From contig MFPD01000001.1 of NCBI GenBank assembly GCA_001784115.1, positions 1-51,444 on the forward strand: a stretch of DNA of 51,444 nt. The letters run 5' to 3'. The stretch is from Candidatus Levybacteria bacterium RIFCSPLOWO2_02_FULL_37_18. GTDB taxonomy: Bacteria > Patescibacteriota > Microgenomatia > Levybacterales > UBA12049. The notes beneath the pieces are model-generated. The model was not told the origin of the DNA, did no database searches, and saw only the letters and a program-made list of their open reading frames with translations. Positions 34,281 to 43,632 of this stretch are shown here, in pieces (position 1 is the first letter of the stretch; every line of letters begins with the position of its first letter). Both the position numbers and the translations under genes were made by a program.

Positions 34281-35168
34281 CTATAAAACTTCAGCCTTTC
34301 TGTTTGATATTGTAAATTTTTTTGAACCGGCAAAAGGTTTATTGCTAAAAACTCCGTTTCCTAAAATAATCATTGACGCATGGTTATTATTTTTTTCAAT
34401 TTGTTCTATTGTTTTTTTTGTTTGTCTATCTTTTAGCAATCCACTTTGTTTAGCAAATTCTTTAGAAATATCGATAATATCAGAAAAATGTATCTCATTC
34501 GCCATTCCAATGTTTAGTTGTTTAATCTTTCTGATTGCTCTTTCTCCTGCGTTATTTATTCTCCCAACCAATTTTTTGTTTGTTAATATTGATTTAGTTT
34601 GTATTGGGCTAAGATGTCTAATGTATACATACTTCTCCGGTAAGCTGATTCTTTTTACCAAAAACCTTGAGCTCGGTTTTGTTTTTAGAAAAAATCCGCC
34701 AAAATATTGATTAACCACATCCCCTAATCCTGTTTTATTTTTTACTTCTGCAGTATGAGCTATAATTGCTAATTCTTTTTTTGTTTTTTTTAATTTCAAA
34801 AGTTTATTAAGCGCGTATGCTACGGCTATTGCACTTGCACCAGATAAACCAAATCCATGTCCCAGGGAAAGCTCCGAAGATATCCAAACAATAATAGTTT
34901 CTGCTGTTAACATTTTTATTACTGATAGAACTGTTGGAAATTTGATTTTTTTACCATTAAAAAAAACTTCTGATTTTAGTGTTCGAGCTTGTCGAGAACT
35001 TTTAAAAATTTTTGATACTTCAGCAACCACTCCTTTATCTAAAGTGAAACCCAGACCGGTTGAGCCCATCCATCTTGGATCTGGATGAGGTCTAACTGTA
35101 AAAAAACAGCTGATATTTGCAGGCGCAAAAGCTACAGACACGTTTGACGTGTATTTTGCAGATTTCAT
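34281..35168 (-). CDS. Pantoate kinase (archaeal-type, GHMP family)
   Basis: Phosphorylates pantoate to 4-phosphopantoate. It is a 295-residue GHMP kinase with AFAPANISCFF near the N-terminus, GSTGLGFTLDKGV, and the ATP-binding loop LGHGFGLSGASAIAVAYALN (P-x-x-x-G-L-S-S-S type, modified). The archaeal family usually has PGHIT where this has PANIS. The gene abuts the ligase gene and lies three bases after coaBC, supporting the role. Homoserine or mevalonate kinase assignments are less likely given the neighbours. Confidence 0.82.
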   Translation of the reverse strand: MKSAKYTSNVSVAFAPANISCFFTVRPHPDPRWMGSTGLGFTLDKGVVAEVSKIFKSSRQARTLKSEVFFNGKKIKFPTVLSVIKMLTAETIIVWISSELSLGHGFGLSGASAIAVAYALNKLLKLKKTKKELAIIAHTAEVKNKTGLGDVVNQYFGGFFLKTKPSSRFLVKRISLPEKYVYIRHLSPIQTKSILTNKKLVGRINNAGERAIRKIKQLNIGMANEIHFSDIIDISKEFAKQSGLLKDRQTKKTIEQIEKNNNHASMIILGNGVFSNKPFAGSKKFTISNRKAEVL

Positions 35169-35171
35169 AAT

Positions 35172-36386
35172 TTAAAAATGTTGCAGAAGATATTCAATAA
35201 GTTCGTCAGCAATTATTCTTTTTGGTGAAAGTGGAATTTTTTTCAATAAACCGCTCTTAAGAACTACAAATACTTCATTTGTATCTGCTTCAAATCCTCG
35301 ATCTTTTTTACTAATATCATTTACGACAATTACATCTGTTTTGGATTCTTTTATTTTTTTTTGTCCCTCACTAATAAGTTTTTTATCATCGGAGCTATAC
35401 ACCGCCTTAAAACCAATAAGTTGAATTTTGGGATTTAGTTTTTTGATTTCTTGAATAATTTTTATCTGAGGTGTAAGTTCAAGATTTATTTTTTTTGAGC
35501 TTGGGATTTTCCCTTTTATCCTCTTAGTTTTAAAATCCGAAACAGCAGCAACATGATACATAGTGTCAAATTGTTTTACATATTTTTTTACTAACCGAGA
35601 CAAATCGTTGGCAGTCCGAAATATCTCTTGTTGAACATGAAGTCTCGGCATTACGGAATGTTTACTTCTCAGCAGTAAAACATTAGCTCCGCGCAAAACA
35701 CATTCTTCTGCAATTGCAATTCCCATCTTACCGCTACTTTTATTTGTTATGAACCGAACACCATCAATTGGCTCTATAGTCCCTCCTGCGGTAACTAGTA
35801 TTTTTTTTCCTTTCAGTTGTGTTCTTTTTTTTAAGATGGAAACAATTTCCTCTTTGATCTTCTCAGTATCTGGCAATCTTCCATTCCCGCGATATCCACA
35901 TGCAAGATTACCCTCATCAGGGCCAAAGATAAAAAATCCGCGCGAGGCAAGCCTGCCGATATTCTCTCTAACAATCGGATTTTCATACATGTGCACATTC
36001 ATTGAAGGAAACACCATAACAGGCGCTGTTGTTGCCAAAACCGTTGTTGTCAAAAAATCATCAGCAATTCCACAAGCAAGTTTTGCAATTATATTTGCGG
36101 TTGCAGGAGCTATAACAACAATATCCGCAGAATCTGCCAATTCTATGTGATCAACTTTTCTTTTTTTTAGAACATTACGATAATTAAAACCATTTTCAAA
36201 AAGCTGGGTATACACTTTGTTGCCTGATATACGTTTCAGTTTTTCAACTGATACCATCTTCGTTGCACGTTCTGTCATAATCACACAAACAATACACTCT
36301 TCATTTTTTAATAATTGAACAAGTTCTAGAGATCTAAACGCTGCTATTCCGCTTGTGATACCCAAAACAACTGTTGGTCTTTTCAT
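35172..36386 (-). CDS. coaBC: Bifunctional phosphopantothenoylcysteine synthetase/decarboxylase
   Basis: Converts 4'-phosphopantothenate and cysteine to 4'-phosphopantetheine. The flavoprotein decarboxylase half (about 1-175) has VLGITSGIAAFRSLE, the PSMNVHMYENP motif with the Asn, and ACGYRGNGRLP with the active-site Cys. The synthetase half follows with VTAGGTIEPIDGVRFITNKSSGKMG and FKTKRIKGKIPSSK. Length (404 residues) is normal. The ORF track starts at a GTG at 36404; the ATG at 36386 suits the family start and has an extended -10 (TGGTAAAAT) eight bases before it. Divergent from purA. Confidence 0.93.
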   Translation of the reverse strand: MKRPTVVLGITSGIAAFRSLELVQLLKNEECIVCVIMTERATKMVSVEKLKRISGNKVYTQLFENGFNYRNVLKKRKVDHIELADSADIVVIAPATANIIAKLACGIADDFLTTTVLATTAPVMVFPSMNVHMYENPIVRENIGRLASRGFFIFGPDEGNLACGYRGNGRLPDTEKIKEEIVSILKKRTQLKGKKILVTAGGTIEPIDGVRFITNKSSGKMGIAIAEECVLRGANVLLLRSKHSVMPRLHVQQEIFRTANDLSRLVKKYVKQFDTMYHVAAVSDFKTKRIKGKIPSSKKINLELTPQIKIIQEIKKLNPKIQLIGFKAVYSSDDKKLISEGQKKIKESKTDVIVVNDISKKDRGFEADTNEVFVVLKSGLLKKIPLSPKRIIADELIEYLLQHF

Positions 36387-36411
36387 GTACGCACATTTTA
36401 CCACTTACCCC

Positions 36412-36440
36412 TTGTTTTTCCTACCGTCCTCAATTACAAT
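36412..36440 (+). promoter_or_regulatory. purA promoter, leaderless type
   Basis: TTGTTT (36412-36417), a 17-base spacer and TACAAT (36435-36440). The next ATG, at 36446, is only five bases further on. The purB and guaB promoters have the same spacing, so transcription should begin at or next to the ATG. Confidence 0.6.
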
Positions 36441-36445
36441 ACCTG

Positions 36446-37738
36446 ATGGGAAATTTTGAATGTGTTATGTCTGTTACATTGGTTTTGGGAGCTACATGGG
36501 GAGATGAAGGAAAAGGTAAAGTTGTTGATTTCCTCTCGCAAAATGCCCACTTTGTAATACGCTTCAATGGCGGTAATAATGCAGGACATACTGTTGTTAA
36601 CAAATACGGCACATTTGCCATGCATCTTATTCCCTCTGGTATTTTTCATAAAAGAGCTGTCTCTTTTATTACCAACGGCGTTGTATTAGATATAGAAGTT
36701 TTATCCGAAGAACTTAAAAATTTAGAAAAAGCAGGTATAAAAACCAAAAACAGGTTCTTTATTTCTCCAAGATGTCATATTATTATGCCGTATCACAAAT
36801 TGCTTGACAAGGCATACGAAGAAGCAAAAGAAGACAAAAAAACCGGCACAACAGGAAGAGGTATTGGACCGGTTTTTGCAGATAAAGTAAGCTATAACGG
36901 CATTCGGTTATTTGATCTTCTTGATAAAACAGTATTTGTCGAAAAACTACAAACGCAATTAAAAATTAAAAATAAGATTCTGCAAAGTTTTGGTATATTT
37001 CCGCTTAGTCAAAAAGATATTATTCCGACCTATTTAAAATTACTAGAAAAAATAAAACCATTTATTATCGAACCCTACCCTTTTATCCAAAAAGCAATAC
37101 AAAACAAAAAAAACATTTTACTTGAAGGTGCTCAAGGAGTAATGCTTGACACAGACTGGGGAACATATCCATTTGTAACTGCTTCAACTATCGTCTCCGG
37201 CGGAATTAATCATCAAGCAGGAATCCCGCCTCAACAATTAAAAACTATTATTGGTGTTGCAAAAGCATATACAACTCGTGTGGGAAGCGGACCATTTCCA
37301 ACCGAATTGTTAAACTCAGAAGGAGAAAAATTGCGAGTTGCAGGAAATGAATTTGGCACTACAACAGGAAGACCACGAAGATGCGGTTGGTTTGACGCGG
37401 AAGTTCTTCGATTTGTAAAAGAAGTAAACGGATTAACTTCACTTGCAATAACAAAAATTGACATTCTTGATTCTTTTAAAACTATTAAAATCTGTACTGG
37501 ATATACCTACAAAGGAAAAAAAATACGCTACTTCCAAACAGATGCAAACCTTTTGGCAAAAGTTACTCCTCTCTATAAAACTCTCGAAGGCTGGCAAACA
37601 GATACAAAAGGAATTACAAAATATAACGATCTTCCAAGGCTTGCTAAACAATTTATCAAAGAGATAGAAAAACAAGTGGCTATTCCTGTCTCTTATATTT
37701 CCACAGGGCAAAAAACTTCAGAAATTATTACGGTATAA
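36446..37738 (+). CDS. purA: Adenylosuccinate synthetase
   Basis: Makes adenylosuccinate from IMP, aspartate and GTP, the first step to AMP. LVLGATWGDEGKGKVVD is the GTP/IMP loop, FNGGNNAGHTVV the second, and GTTGRGIGP, LLEGAQGVMLD and TGRPRRCGWFD follow. Size (430 residues) is normal. The ATG at 36446 is chosen because it lies five bases after a good -10. An internal ATG at 36467 (MSVTLVLG) matches the usual family start and cannot be excluded. It begins the plus-strand purine locus. Confidence 0.93.
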   Translation: MGNFECVMSVTLVLGATWGDEGKGKVVDFLSQNAHFVIRFNGGNNAGHTVVNKYGTFAMHLIPSGIFHKRAVSFITNGVVLDIEVLSEELKNLEKAGIKTKNRFFISPRCHIIMPYHKLLDKAYEEAKEDKKTGTTGRGIGPVFADKVSYNGIRLFDLLDKTVFVEKLQTQLKIKNKILQSFGIFPLSQKDIIPTYLKLLEKIKPFIIEPYPFIQKAIQNKKNILLEGAQGVMLDTDWGTYPFVTASTIVSGGINHQAGIPPQQLKTIIGVAKAYTTRVGSGPFPTELLNSEGEKLRVAGNEFGTTTGRPRRCGWFDAEVLRFVKEVNGLTSLAITKIDILDSFKTIKICTGYTYKGKKIRYFQTDANLLAKVTPLYKTLEGWQTDTKGITKYNDLPRLAKQFIKEIEKQVAIPVSYISTGQKTSEIITV

Positions 37739-37748
37739 TTATTATAAT

Positions 37749-37772
37749 GTCATTCTGAATTTATTTCAGAAT
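37749..37772. repeat. Short hairpin of the TGTCATTCTGAA repeat family
   Basis: TGTCATTCTGAATTTATTTCAGAA with a perfect ATTCTGAA/TTCAGAAT stem, between purA and the HAD gene. Equivalent to one half of the element at 46520-46576. Confidence 0.6.
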
Positions 37773-37781
37773 CTCAAGCTT

Positions 37782-38534
37782 ATGAACTACAAAGCTCTAA
37801 TGTTAGATGTTGACGGCACGCTCATCCCTAATAATCGAAACGGGCTTCCTTCTAATGCAGTAATCAAAGCTATTAAAAAGGCAAACAAAAAAATTCACGT
37901 CGGTATTGCTACTGCTCGTCCTTTGTCTGTTCTTGAAAATATTCTTTCTGTACTTCCACTTTCAGGGCCTTCTATTATTAATGGCGGTTCCCAAATAATT
38001 GATCTTCCTTCTCAAAAAATTCTAAAAGAACAGCCAATAGAAATACATGATGTCTTAAAAATATGTACCATTGCAAAACAATTCAAAATCAAGCCAATTA
38101 TTATCAATGACACAGATGAAGATATAGAACTCTCAAAAGACTACAAACCTTATAAACCGTTTCAAGTTTACATGCCGGACGTTTCTTCAAAAAATCGCGA
38201 TGAGTTTTTACAAACCATCTCTCACATTTCACATGTTTCTGTTCATAAAACAGTTTCGTGGAGAAGAGGAGGCATAGATATTTTTATTACGCACTCGCTT
38301 GCCACAAAACATCACGGAGTATTAGAGGTCGCCCGGATTCTTGGGATTACTCCGAAGGAAATAATCGGAGTAGGGGACGGGTATAATGATTTTTCCCTGC
38401 TTTTGTCCTGTGGATTGAAAATTGCTATGGGAAATGCAATATCCGATTTAAAAGCAATTGCAGACTACACTGCTCCTTCTGTTGAAAAAGATGGACTTGT
38501 TAAGGTAATAAAAAAATTCGTCTTAGGTGTTTGA
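37782..38534 (+). CDS. HAD-superfamily (Cof-type) phosphatase
   Basis: A 250-residue Cof-like HAD phosphatase. Motif I is DVDGTLI (nucleophile Asp), motif II is ATAR, a Lys follows in the C2 cap region (LATKHHG), and motif IV is GVGDGYNDFSLL. Such enzymes remove phosphate from small sugar phosphates or nucleotides. Sitting between purA and purB, it may dephosphorylate a purine pathway product or damaged metabolite, but this is inference. Its stop lies 30 bases before the purB ATG and overlaps the purB -35. Confidence 0.85.
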   Translation: MNYKALMLDVDGTLIPNNRNGLPSNAVIKAIKKANKKIHVGIATARPLSVLENILSVLPLSGPSIINGGSQIIDLPSQKILKEQPIEIHDVLKICTIAKQFKIKPIIINDTDEDIELSKDYKPYKPFQVYMPDVSSKNRDEFLQTISHISHVSVHKTVSWRRGGIDIFITHSLATKHHGVLEVARILGITPKEIIGVGDGYNDFSLLLSCGLKIAMGNAISDLKAIADYTAPSVEKDGLVKVIKKFVLGV

Positions 38535-38559
38535 TTTCTTAGTTTCATTTTTGTATAAT
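38531..38559 (+). promoter_or_regulatory. purB promoter, leaderless type
   Basis: TTGATT (38531-38536), exactly 17 bases, then consensus TATAAT (38554-38559), then AAAAC and the purB ATG. The best promoter-like match in the window. No Shine-Dalgarno sequence fits between. Confidence 0.7.
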
Positions 38560-38564
38560 AAAAC

Positions 38565-39992
38565 ATGGCTATAAAGAACTCATCTTTTCCATTAGAACCA
38601 TTAACTTCTGTAACTCCTTTGGACGGGCGATATAGAGTTCGTACCGAAAAACTTGCGCAGTATGTTTCGGAATTTGCCTTGATTAAAACCAGATTTGAAA
38701 TAGAAGCAAAATATCTTATTGCCCTTTCAGATATTGGAATTATCCGAAAACTTTCCCAAAAAGAAAAAACCAACCTTTACTTACTGCCAGAAAAAATAAC
38801 TATTAAAATTGCCCAGAAAGTAAAACAATTAGAAGAAGAAACAAGACATGATGTCAAAGCAATGGAGAGAGTTTTTCGACAATTGGTACATCTTACATCA
38901 CTTGTGGACATAACGGAAATGATTCATATTGGCCTCACCTCAGAAGATGTCAATAATCTTTCCTATAGACTCATGCTTTTAAGAGCAACACGGACAGTAT
39001 GTATTCCGGAATTGGAAAAAATTTTAAAAGAAATCATTGAAAAAGCAGATAGATTTAAACACATACCAATGCTGGCAAGAACTCATGGACAACCAGCTGT
39101 TCCAACTACACTCGGAAAAGAATATGTTGTGTTTGCCTACCGTTTATTTAAGGAGTTACAACTTTTAAACCAACAAAACCTGTCAGGAAAACTAAATGGA
39201 GCAGTTGGAAATTTTAACGCCCTTTCTTTTACCTATCCCCACGTTGACTGGATTTCGTTTTCCCAACAATTTATTTCTTCCCTAGAACTTAAGCCAAATC
39301 TGGCAACAACACAAATCAATACCTACGAAGATATTATAGCTTTTCTGCAAACTCTGCAAAGAATAAACGGAATCCTAATAGATTTTAACCAAGATATGTG
39401 GAGATATATAAGTGATGAATGGATTGTCCAAGAAGTTAAAAAAGGAGAAGTCGGATCCTCTACTATGCCGCATAAGGTAAACCCGATTGATTTTGAAAAC
39501 AGCGAAGGCAATCTAGGACTCTCCAATGCTCTTATAGAACACTTTACCAGAAAGCTCCCAATTTCCAGATTACAAAGAGACTTAACAGACAGTACAACTA
39601 TCAGAAATATCGGCACTATTCTTTCCTATTCATATATTGGATATACAAGTATTGCAACTGGTATTTTACGAACCAGGCCAAATATAGAAAAAATAGATAA
39701 AGATCTCCAAAAAGACTGGGCAATATTAGCAGAAGCCGCGCAAACCCAACTTCGAAAAATAGGTATTTCTGACCCATATTCTTTAGTGGCAAAAATTACT
39801 CGAGGCGAGAAAATTGAAAAAAGTAAATGGCAATCGTTTGTAAATAGTCTGCCTCTCAAAGACAAAGAAAAAGAAAAACTATTAAATCTTTTTCCTCAAA
39901 CGTATGTTGGTCTTGCAGAAAAAATAACAAAAAAGATAATAGATGAAATGCAATCAAAAAATAAAATTATTGAAATAACAAAAAAGTTATAG
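38565..39992 (+). CDS. purB: Adenylosuccinate lyase
   Basis: Cleaves SAICAR to AICAR and adenylosuccinate to [12 protein letters not shown] at the start, [33 protein letters not shown], and the fumarase/aspartase signature [20 protein letters not shown] are all present. At 475 residues it matches the longer E. coli-type PurB. It has its own leaderless-type promoter and is followed 11 bases later by purE. Confidence 0.95.
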   Translation: MAIKNSSFPLEPLTSVTPLDGRYRVRTEKLAQYVSEFALIKTRFEIEAKYLIALSDIGIIRKLSQKEKTNLYLLPEKITIKIAQKVKQLEEETRHDVKAMERVFRQLVHLTSLVDITEMIHIGLTSEDVNNLSYRLMLLRATRTVCIPELEKILKEIIEKADRFKHIPMLARTHGQPAVPTTLGKEYVVFAYRLFKELQLLNQQNLSGKLNGAVGNFNALSFTYPHVDWISFSQQFISSLELKPNLATTQINTYEDIIAFLQTLQRINGILIDFNQDMWRYISDEWIVQEVKKGEVGSSTMPHKVNPIDFENSEGNLGLSNALIEHFTRKLPISRLQRDLTDSTTIRNIGTILSYSYIGYTSIATGILRTRPNIEKIDKDLQKDWAILAEAAQTQLRKIGISDPYSLVAKITRGEKIEKSKWQSFVNSLPLKDKEKEKLLNLFPQTYVGLAEKITKKIIDEMQSKNKIIEITKKL

Positions 39993-39999
39993 ATAATAT
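39970..39999 (+). promoter_or_regulatory. Possible purE promoter, leaderless type
   Basis: TTGAAA (39970-39975), an 18-base spacer and TAATAT (39994-39999), four bases before the purE ATG. It lies at the purB 3' end. Weaker than the purA, purB and guaB examples. Confidence 0.4.
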
Positions 40000-40003
40000 A
40001 ACT

Positions 40004-40525
40004 ATGAAAACCGAAAAACCTGTTGTAGGTATTATCATGGGAAGCGATTCAGACCTTACAATTATGCAGGATGCGGCACATGTTCTTGATGAATTTGATA
40101 TTCCTTACGAACTTACTATTGTGTCTGCGCACAGAACACCTGATAGATCTATCGAGTACGGAAAAACAGCCGCAACAAGAGGACTCAAGGTAATTATTGC
40201 CGGAGCCGGCGGAGCAGCGCACTTACCAGGTGTTATTGCCGCACTTACTTCACTTCCTGTCATTGGGGTTCCTGTAAAAACTAAAGCCCTGGAAGGACTT
40301 GACTCTTTATTGTCCATGGTCCAAATGCCACCGGGAATTCCGGTTGCAACAGTAGCAATAAATGGAGCAAAAAATGCTGGTATCTTAGCAACGAGCATTA
40401 TTGGTTCTTCAAACGAAGAAATCATGAACAAAATTACAAAGTATAAAAAAAAATTAAAAGAAGATGTTTTACAAAAAGCAGAAAAATTAGAAACCGTAAA
40501 ATACAAAAAATATTTGAAAGAATAA
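40004..40525 (+). CDS. purE: N5-carboxyaminoimidazole ribonucleotide mutase
   Basis: Rearranges N5-CAIR to CAIR in purine synthesis. [17 protein letters not shown], the [11 protein letters not shown] motif, [11 protein letters not shown] and the class I segment [19 protein letters not shown] are visible. Class I PurE normally depends on PurK to supply N5-CAIR, but no purK lies in this window. It has 173 residues, about the usual length with a charged C-terminal extension. Confidence 0.93.
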   Translation: MKTEKPVVGIIMGSDSDLTIMQDAAHVLDEFDIPYELTIVSAHRTPDRSIEYGKTAATRGLKVIIAGAGGAAHLPGVIAALTSLPVIGVPVKTKALEGLDSLLSMVQMPPGIPVATVAINGAKNAGILATSIIGSSNEEIMNKITKYKKKLKEDVLQKAEKLETVKYKKYLKE

Positions 40526-40529
40526 TAAC

Positions 40530-40555
40530 ACTCTAATAATACGTATTATTAGAGT
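40530..40555. promoter_or_regulatory. Perfect 26-bp palindrome after purE
   Basis: ACTCTAATAATAC joined directly to GTATTATTAGAGT, with no spacer. It lies five bases after the purE stop and 14 bases before the HD-gene ATG. There is no T-run, so an operator is more likely than a terminator. It shares the CTAATA...TATTAG core with the palindrome at 48496. Confidence 0.6.
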
Positions 40556-40568
40556 AAACGGCAGGAAA

Positions 40569-41123
40569 ATGAATAATCGAAAACTACAAGATTTTCATCA
40601 TTATAAGGGTGACTCTCTCACTCGTTACGAAAAAGTTGAACGGAAGGTTATTGAAATTATTCTTTCTATAAAAGACTATTCCTCGCGTAAGGATTCAAAA
40701 GTTTTTGAATTCATGCACGCCTGCGGTAGCATTCAAATCGCCCGAATTTTAGCCCAAAAAAGAAAACTTAATGTAGATATTGCTGCAACCGCAACAATTC
40801 TTCATGATATACAAACAATTTCATCTGGAAAATATAAAGACCACGCAAAACTTAGTACTCCTATTGCCGAAAACTTATTAAAAGAATTTAATTTCCCAAA
40901 AAAAGAAATTGAAATAATTACCAATGCGATTTTACATCACAGCGAAAAAGAAATATACACAAAAGAACCGTACGCTGAACTTGTCAAAGATGCCGATGTT
41001 TTCGAGTGTTCGCTCTATAAAAATGCGGAAGGTTTTTATAAAATCCACAAACCTCCTCATATCTACAAGGAATACGTAAGTAGAATTAAAAAAGTACGTA
41101 AAGAATTAGGGGCTGCCTGTTAA
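40569..41123 (+). CDS. HD-domain phosphohydrolase
   Basis: A 184-residue HD-superfamily protein. FMHACGSIQIARIL supplies the first His, ATILHDIQ the HD pair, LHHSEKE the paired His and LVKDADVFE the final Asp, so the metal site is complete. GGCAGG lies seven bases before the ATG as ribosome site. Such proteins hydrolyse phosphate esters of nucleotides. Its place within the purine operon suggests a purine or phosphoribosyl substrate, but this is inference. Confidence 0.8.
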   Translation: MNNRKLQDFHHYKGDSLTRYEKVERKVIEIILSIKDYSSRKDSKVFEFMHACGSIQIARILAQKRKLNVDIAATATILHDIQTISSGKYKDHAKLSTPIAENLLKEFNFPKKEIEIITNAILHHSEKEIYTKEPYAELVKDADVFECSLYKNAEGFYKIHKPPHIYKEYVSRIKKVRKELGAAC

Positions 41124-41141
41124 TACTATTTTTAGATAATT

Positions 41142-42098
41142 ATGAGCAGTATTCCTGATCCAATTTTTAAAAAAAATCTTTCTGAAATTTCATGGAGTAA
41201 AATTTATGAGCGAGAATACGGAGTACAATACTCGGAAGCCGCTGTAAAACTTCTTGCGACGGAAAGTTATCATTTTCCAAAAACATCTACTGCTCAAATT
41301 GTTATACCCGGAACAGCATATAATACAACGTTTTATATTGATTCAAAATCCTGGATTGAGCTTGTGGAAGGATTGCATAAGAAGTACACTAGCAATGTAA
41401 AAAATCTAGAGAAGTATGAAAAGCAATTTCTATTTGACGGGGAAAATTATTTAAAATTCGGTAAAAGAATTTCAAAAATAAATCTTAAAAATCTCTCAAA
41501 TAAAAAACTGCTTTCGCTTTTTTTAATACACCAAAAAAAGAGAAACCGTTATTCTGTTTTTGCATGGTCTGCGTTTATTTTAAATAATTATATTTCCGAC
41601 AAGGCTTCAAAAATTTTGGATTCATATATTGCCAGATACAATAAAGAAAACGAAAAACAAGAAATATATGATTCTCTTTTTGTTCCGGAAAAACGTGCGG
41701 CAGTTTTAGAACTTCAATACCAAGTCCAAAAGAAAAAAGGCAAACTAACAAGTTTGGAATTCAATAAACTTTATGATCAGTTTAAGTGGTTTTCATGTCT
41801 TGATATCCATAACAAACCATGGAGTAAAAATGAATTTAAAGAACATATTAAACCTCTTGCCTCTTCTTCTCCAAAAAAAGTAATTCATTTCAAAAAAATA
41901 ATTCAACAACTAAAGTTCACTAAAAAAAATTTGGAATATCTGTTTATGGCAAAACTATTTGTGTATATTAAAGACGCTAGGGATGATTTTAGACGAGAAG
42001 GTGTTTTTTATTCACAAAGCCTGTTTAATGAAATTGGTAAACGCATAAATATCGATCCTCTCGATAGCACGTATCTTCAAGAATATGAACGTTTTTAA
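41142..42098 (+). CDS. Conserved-looking unknown protein in the purine operon
   Basis: A 318-residue, mostly helical basic protein. The N-terminal WSKIYEREYGVQYSEAAVKLL and the late KLFVYIKDARDDFRREGVFY recall the helical region seen in PEP-synthase-like proteins of Patescibacteria, but no PEP-utilising or ATP-grasp domain is present. Its last 14 bases overlap the start of purC-purN. It may be a degenerate or domain-lost enzyme or a new operon member. No reliable family is assigned. Confidence 0.6.
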   Translation: MSSIPDPIFKKNLSEISWSKIYEREYGVQYSEAAVKLLATESYHFPKTSTAQIVIPGTAYNTTFYIDSKSWIELVEGLHKKYTSNVKNLEKYEKQFLFDGENYLKFGKRISKINLKNLSNKKLLSLFLIHQKKRNRYSVFAWSAFILNNYISDKASKILDSYIARYNKENEKQEIYDSLFVPEKRAAVLELQYQVQKKKGKLTSLEFNKLYDQFKWFSCLDIHNKPWSKNEFKEHIKPLASSSPKKVIHFKKIIQQLKFTKKNLEYLFMAKLFVYIKDARDDFRREGVFYSQSLFNEIGKRINIDPLDSTYLQEYERF

Positions 42099-43632
42099 AG
42101 GCATTGATTTTAAAAAATTTGGAAAAAAATACCAAGGCAAAGTTCGTGACTGGTACGTTGTTGACGATAAAAGAATACTTATTACAACAGATAGAATATC
42201 TGCGTTTGATAGGATGTTAGGTCATATTCCATACAAAGGTCAGGTGCTAAATCAGCTGGCTGATTTTTGGTTTGAAAAAACAAAACACATAATTCCAAAT
42301 CATATTGAAAATATTATCGATCCAAATATCTCAATTGTAAAAAATTGTCAACCAATTTCAGTTGAAATGGTTGTAAGAGGATATATGACCGGCAGTACTG
42401 TTACAGCTATTTGGCCTTCATATCAAAGAGGAGAACGAGTAATGTATGGCGTAACATTTCCCCAAGGACTCAAAAAAAATTACAAGCTTCTCCAGCCAGT
42501 TATCACTCCAACCTATCATGGCGATATAACAGGAAAAGGTGGACATGATACACGACTTACGAAAAAAGAAATTATAGATCTTAAACTTGTTCCAAAAAAT
42601 ATATACGAGCAAATGGAAAAAACGGTTTTAACACTGTATGATTTTGGTGCAAAGTTTGCTTTTAAAAAAGGATTAATTTTAGTAGACACAAAATATGAGT
42701 TTGGACTCATTAATGGAGATCTCGTGTTGATGGACGAAATTCATACTCCCGACTCCTCACGATTTTGGATTAAAAAAACATATAAAGAAAGAATTAAAAA
42801 AGGGCTTGAACCGGAAAATTTTGATAAAGAATTTTTACGTCTCTGGTATAAAGAGCGCGGATATATGGGAGATGGAAAACCTCCAAAGATGACAACGGAA
42901 TTTATTAACCAAGTAAGTAAACGATATATAAAAACATACGAACTCTTAGCCGGAAAGAAATTTCTCTATCCAAAAGGTTCAGTAATCCAAAGAATAAAAA
43001 CAAATCTAAAAAATTATTTCAAACCAAAAATTGCTGTTCTCATTTCTAATAAAGGAATGGCAACAAATTTACAAGCAATCATTAATGGAATTGAAAGGAA
43101 AAATATTAATGCAAAACTATCTGTAGTTATTAGTGATGAAATAAATGCATACGGACTGATTCGCGCAAAGAAACATAAGATTCCAACAATTTTATGTTTA
43201 AAAAAAGAGAGTTTGCTAAAAATATTACAAAAATATTCTATTGACTATGTAGCACTTGCTGGATGGAAACAATTTTTAACCCAAGAAGTTATGAATACAT
43301 ATAAGAATAGAATTTTAAATTTACATCCTGGCCTTATCCCTGACTCACTAAATGAAGCGGTAAAAAATCCGGATGGAACTCCTGCTCTTTGGAATAAGAA
43401 AAAGTTTACTGATAAAGCCATTCAAAAATTTTTAGACAACAAAAGTACCTATGCAGGATCAACAATTCATTTCTTATCTGACGAGGTAGATTTTGGACCT
43501 GTCCTAGGAAGAACATTTGAAAAAATAAAAAAGAATGACACTATTGAAACGCTTTATAAAAGACTCAAAAAAAAAGAAAATTCCCTTTATACAAACGTGT
43601 TACAAAAATTGACCAACAGGAAAACTCTATGA
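42085..43632 (+). CDS. purC: SAICAR synthetase fused to GAR formyltransferase
   Basis: A 515-residue fusion. Residues 1 to about 300 are PurC: GKVRDWYVVDDKRILITTDRISAFDR, SVEMVVRGYMTGS, LVDTKYEFG and MDEIHTPDSSRFW. After a linker, residues about 313-505 resemble PurN: IAVLISNKGMATNLQAI, DYVALAGWKQFLT, NLHPGLIP with the catalytic Asn and His, and STIHFLSDEVDFGPVLGRTF with the key Asp. PurC makes SAICAR; PurN formylates GAR using formyl-tetrahydrofolate. The steps are not consecutive, so the fusion is unusual. It overlaps both neighbours. Confidence 0.88.
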   Translation: MNVFKGIDFKKFGKKYQGKVRDWYVVDDKRILITTDRISAFDRMLGHIPYKGQVLNQLADFWFEKTKHIIPNHIENIIDPNISIVKNCQPISVEMVVRGYMTGSTVTAIWPSYQRGERVMYGVTFPQGLKKNYKLLQPVITPTYHGDITGKGGHDTRLTKKEIIDLKLVPKNIYEQMEKTVLTLYDFGAKFAFKKGLILVDTKYEFGLINGDLVLMDEIHTPDSSRFWIKKTYKERIKKGLEPENFDKEFLRLWYKERGYMGDGKPPKMTTEFINQVSKRYIKTYELLAGKKFLYPKGSVIQRIKTNLKNYFKPKIAVLISNKGMATNLQAIINGIERKNINAKLSVVISDEINAYGLIRAKKHKIPTILCLKKESLLKILQKYSIDYVALAGWKQFLTQEVMNTYKNRILNLHPGLIPDSLNEAVKNPDGTPALWNKKKFTDKAIQKFLDNKSTYAGSTIHFLSDEVDFGPVLGRTFEKIKKNDTIETLYKRLKKKENSLYTNVLQKLTNRKTL

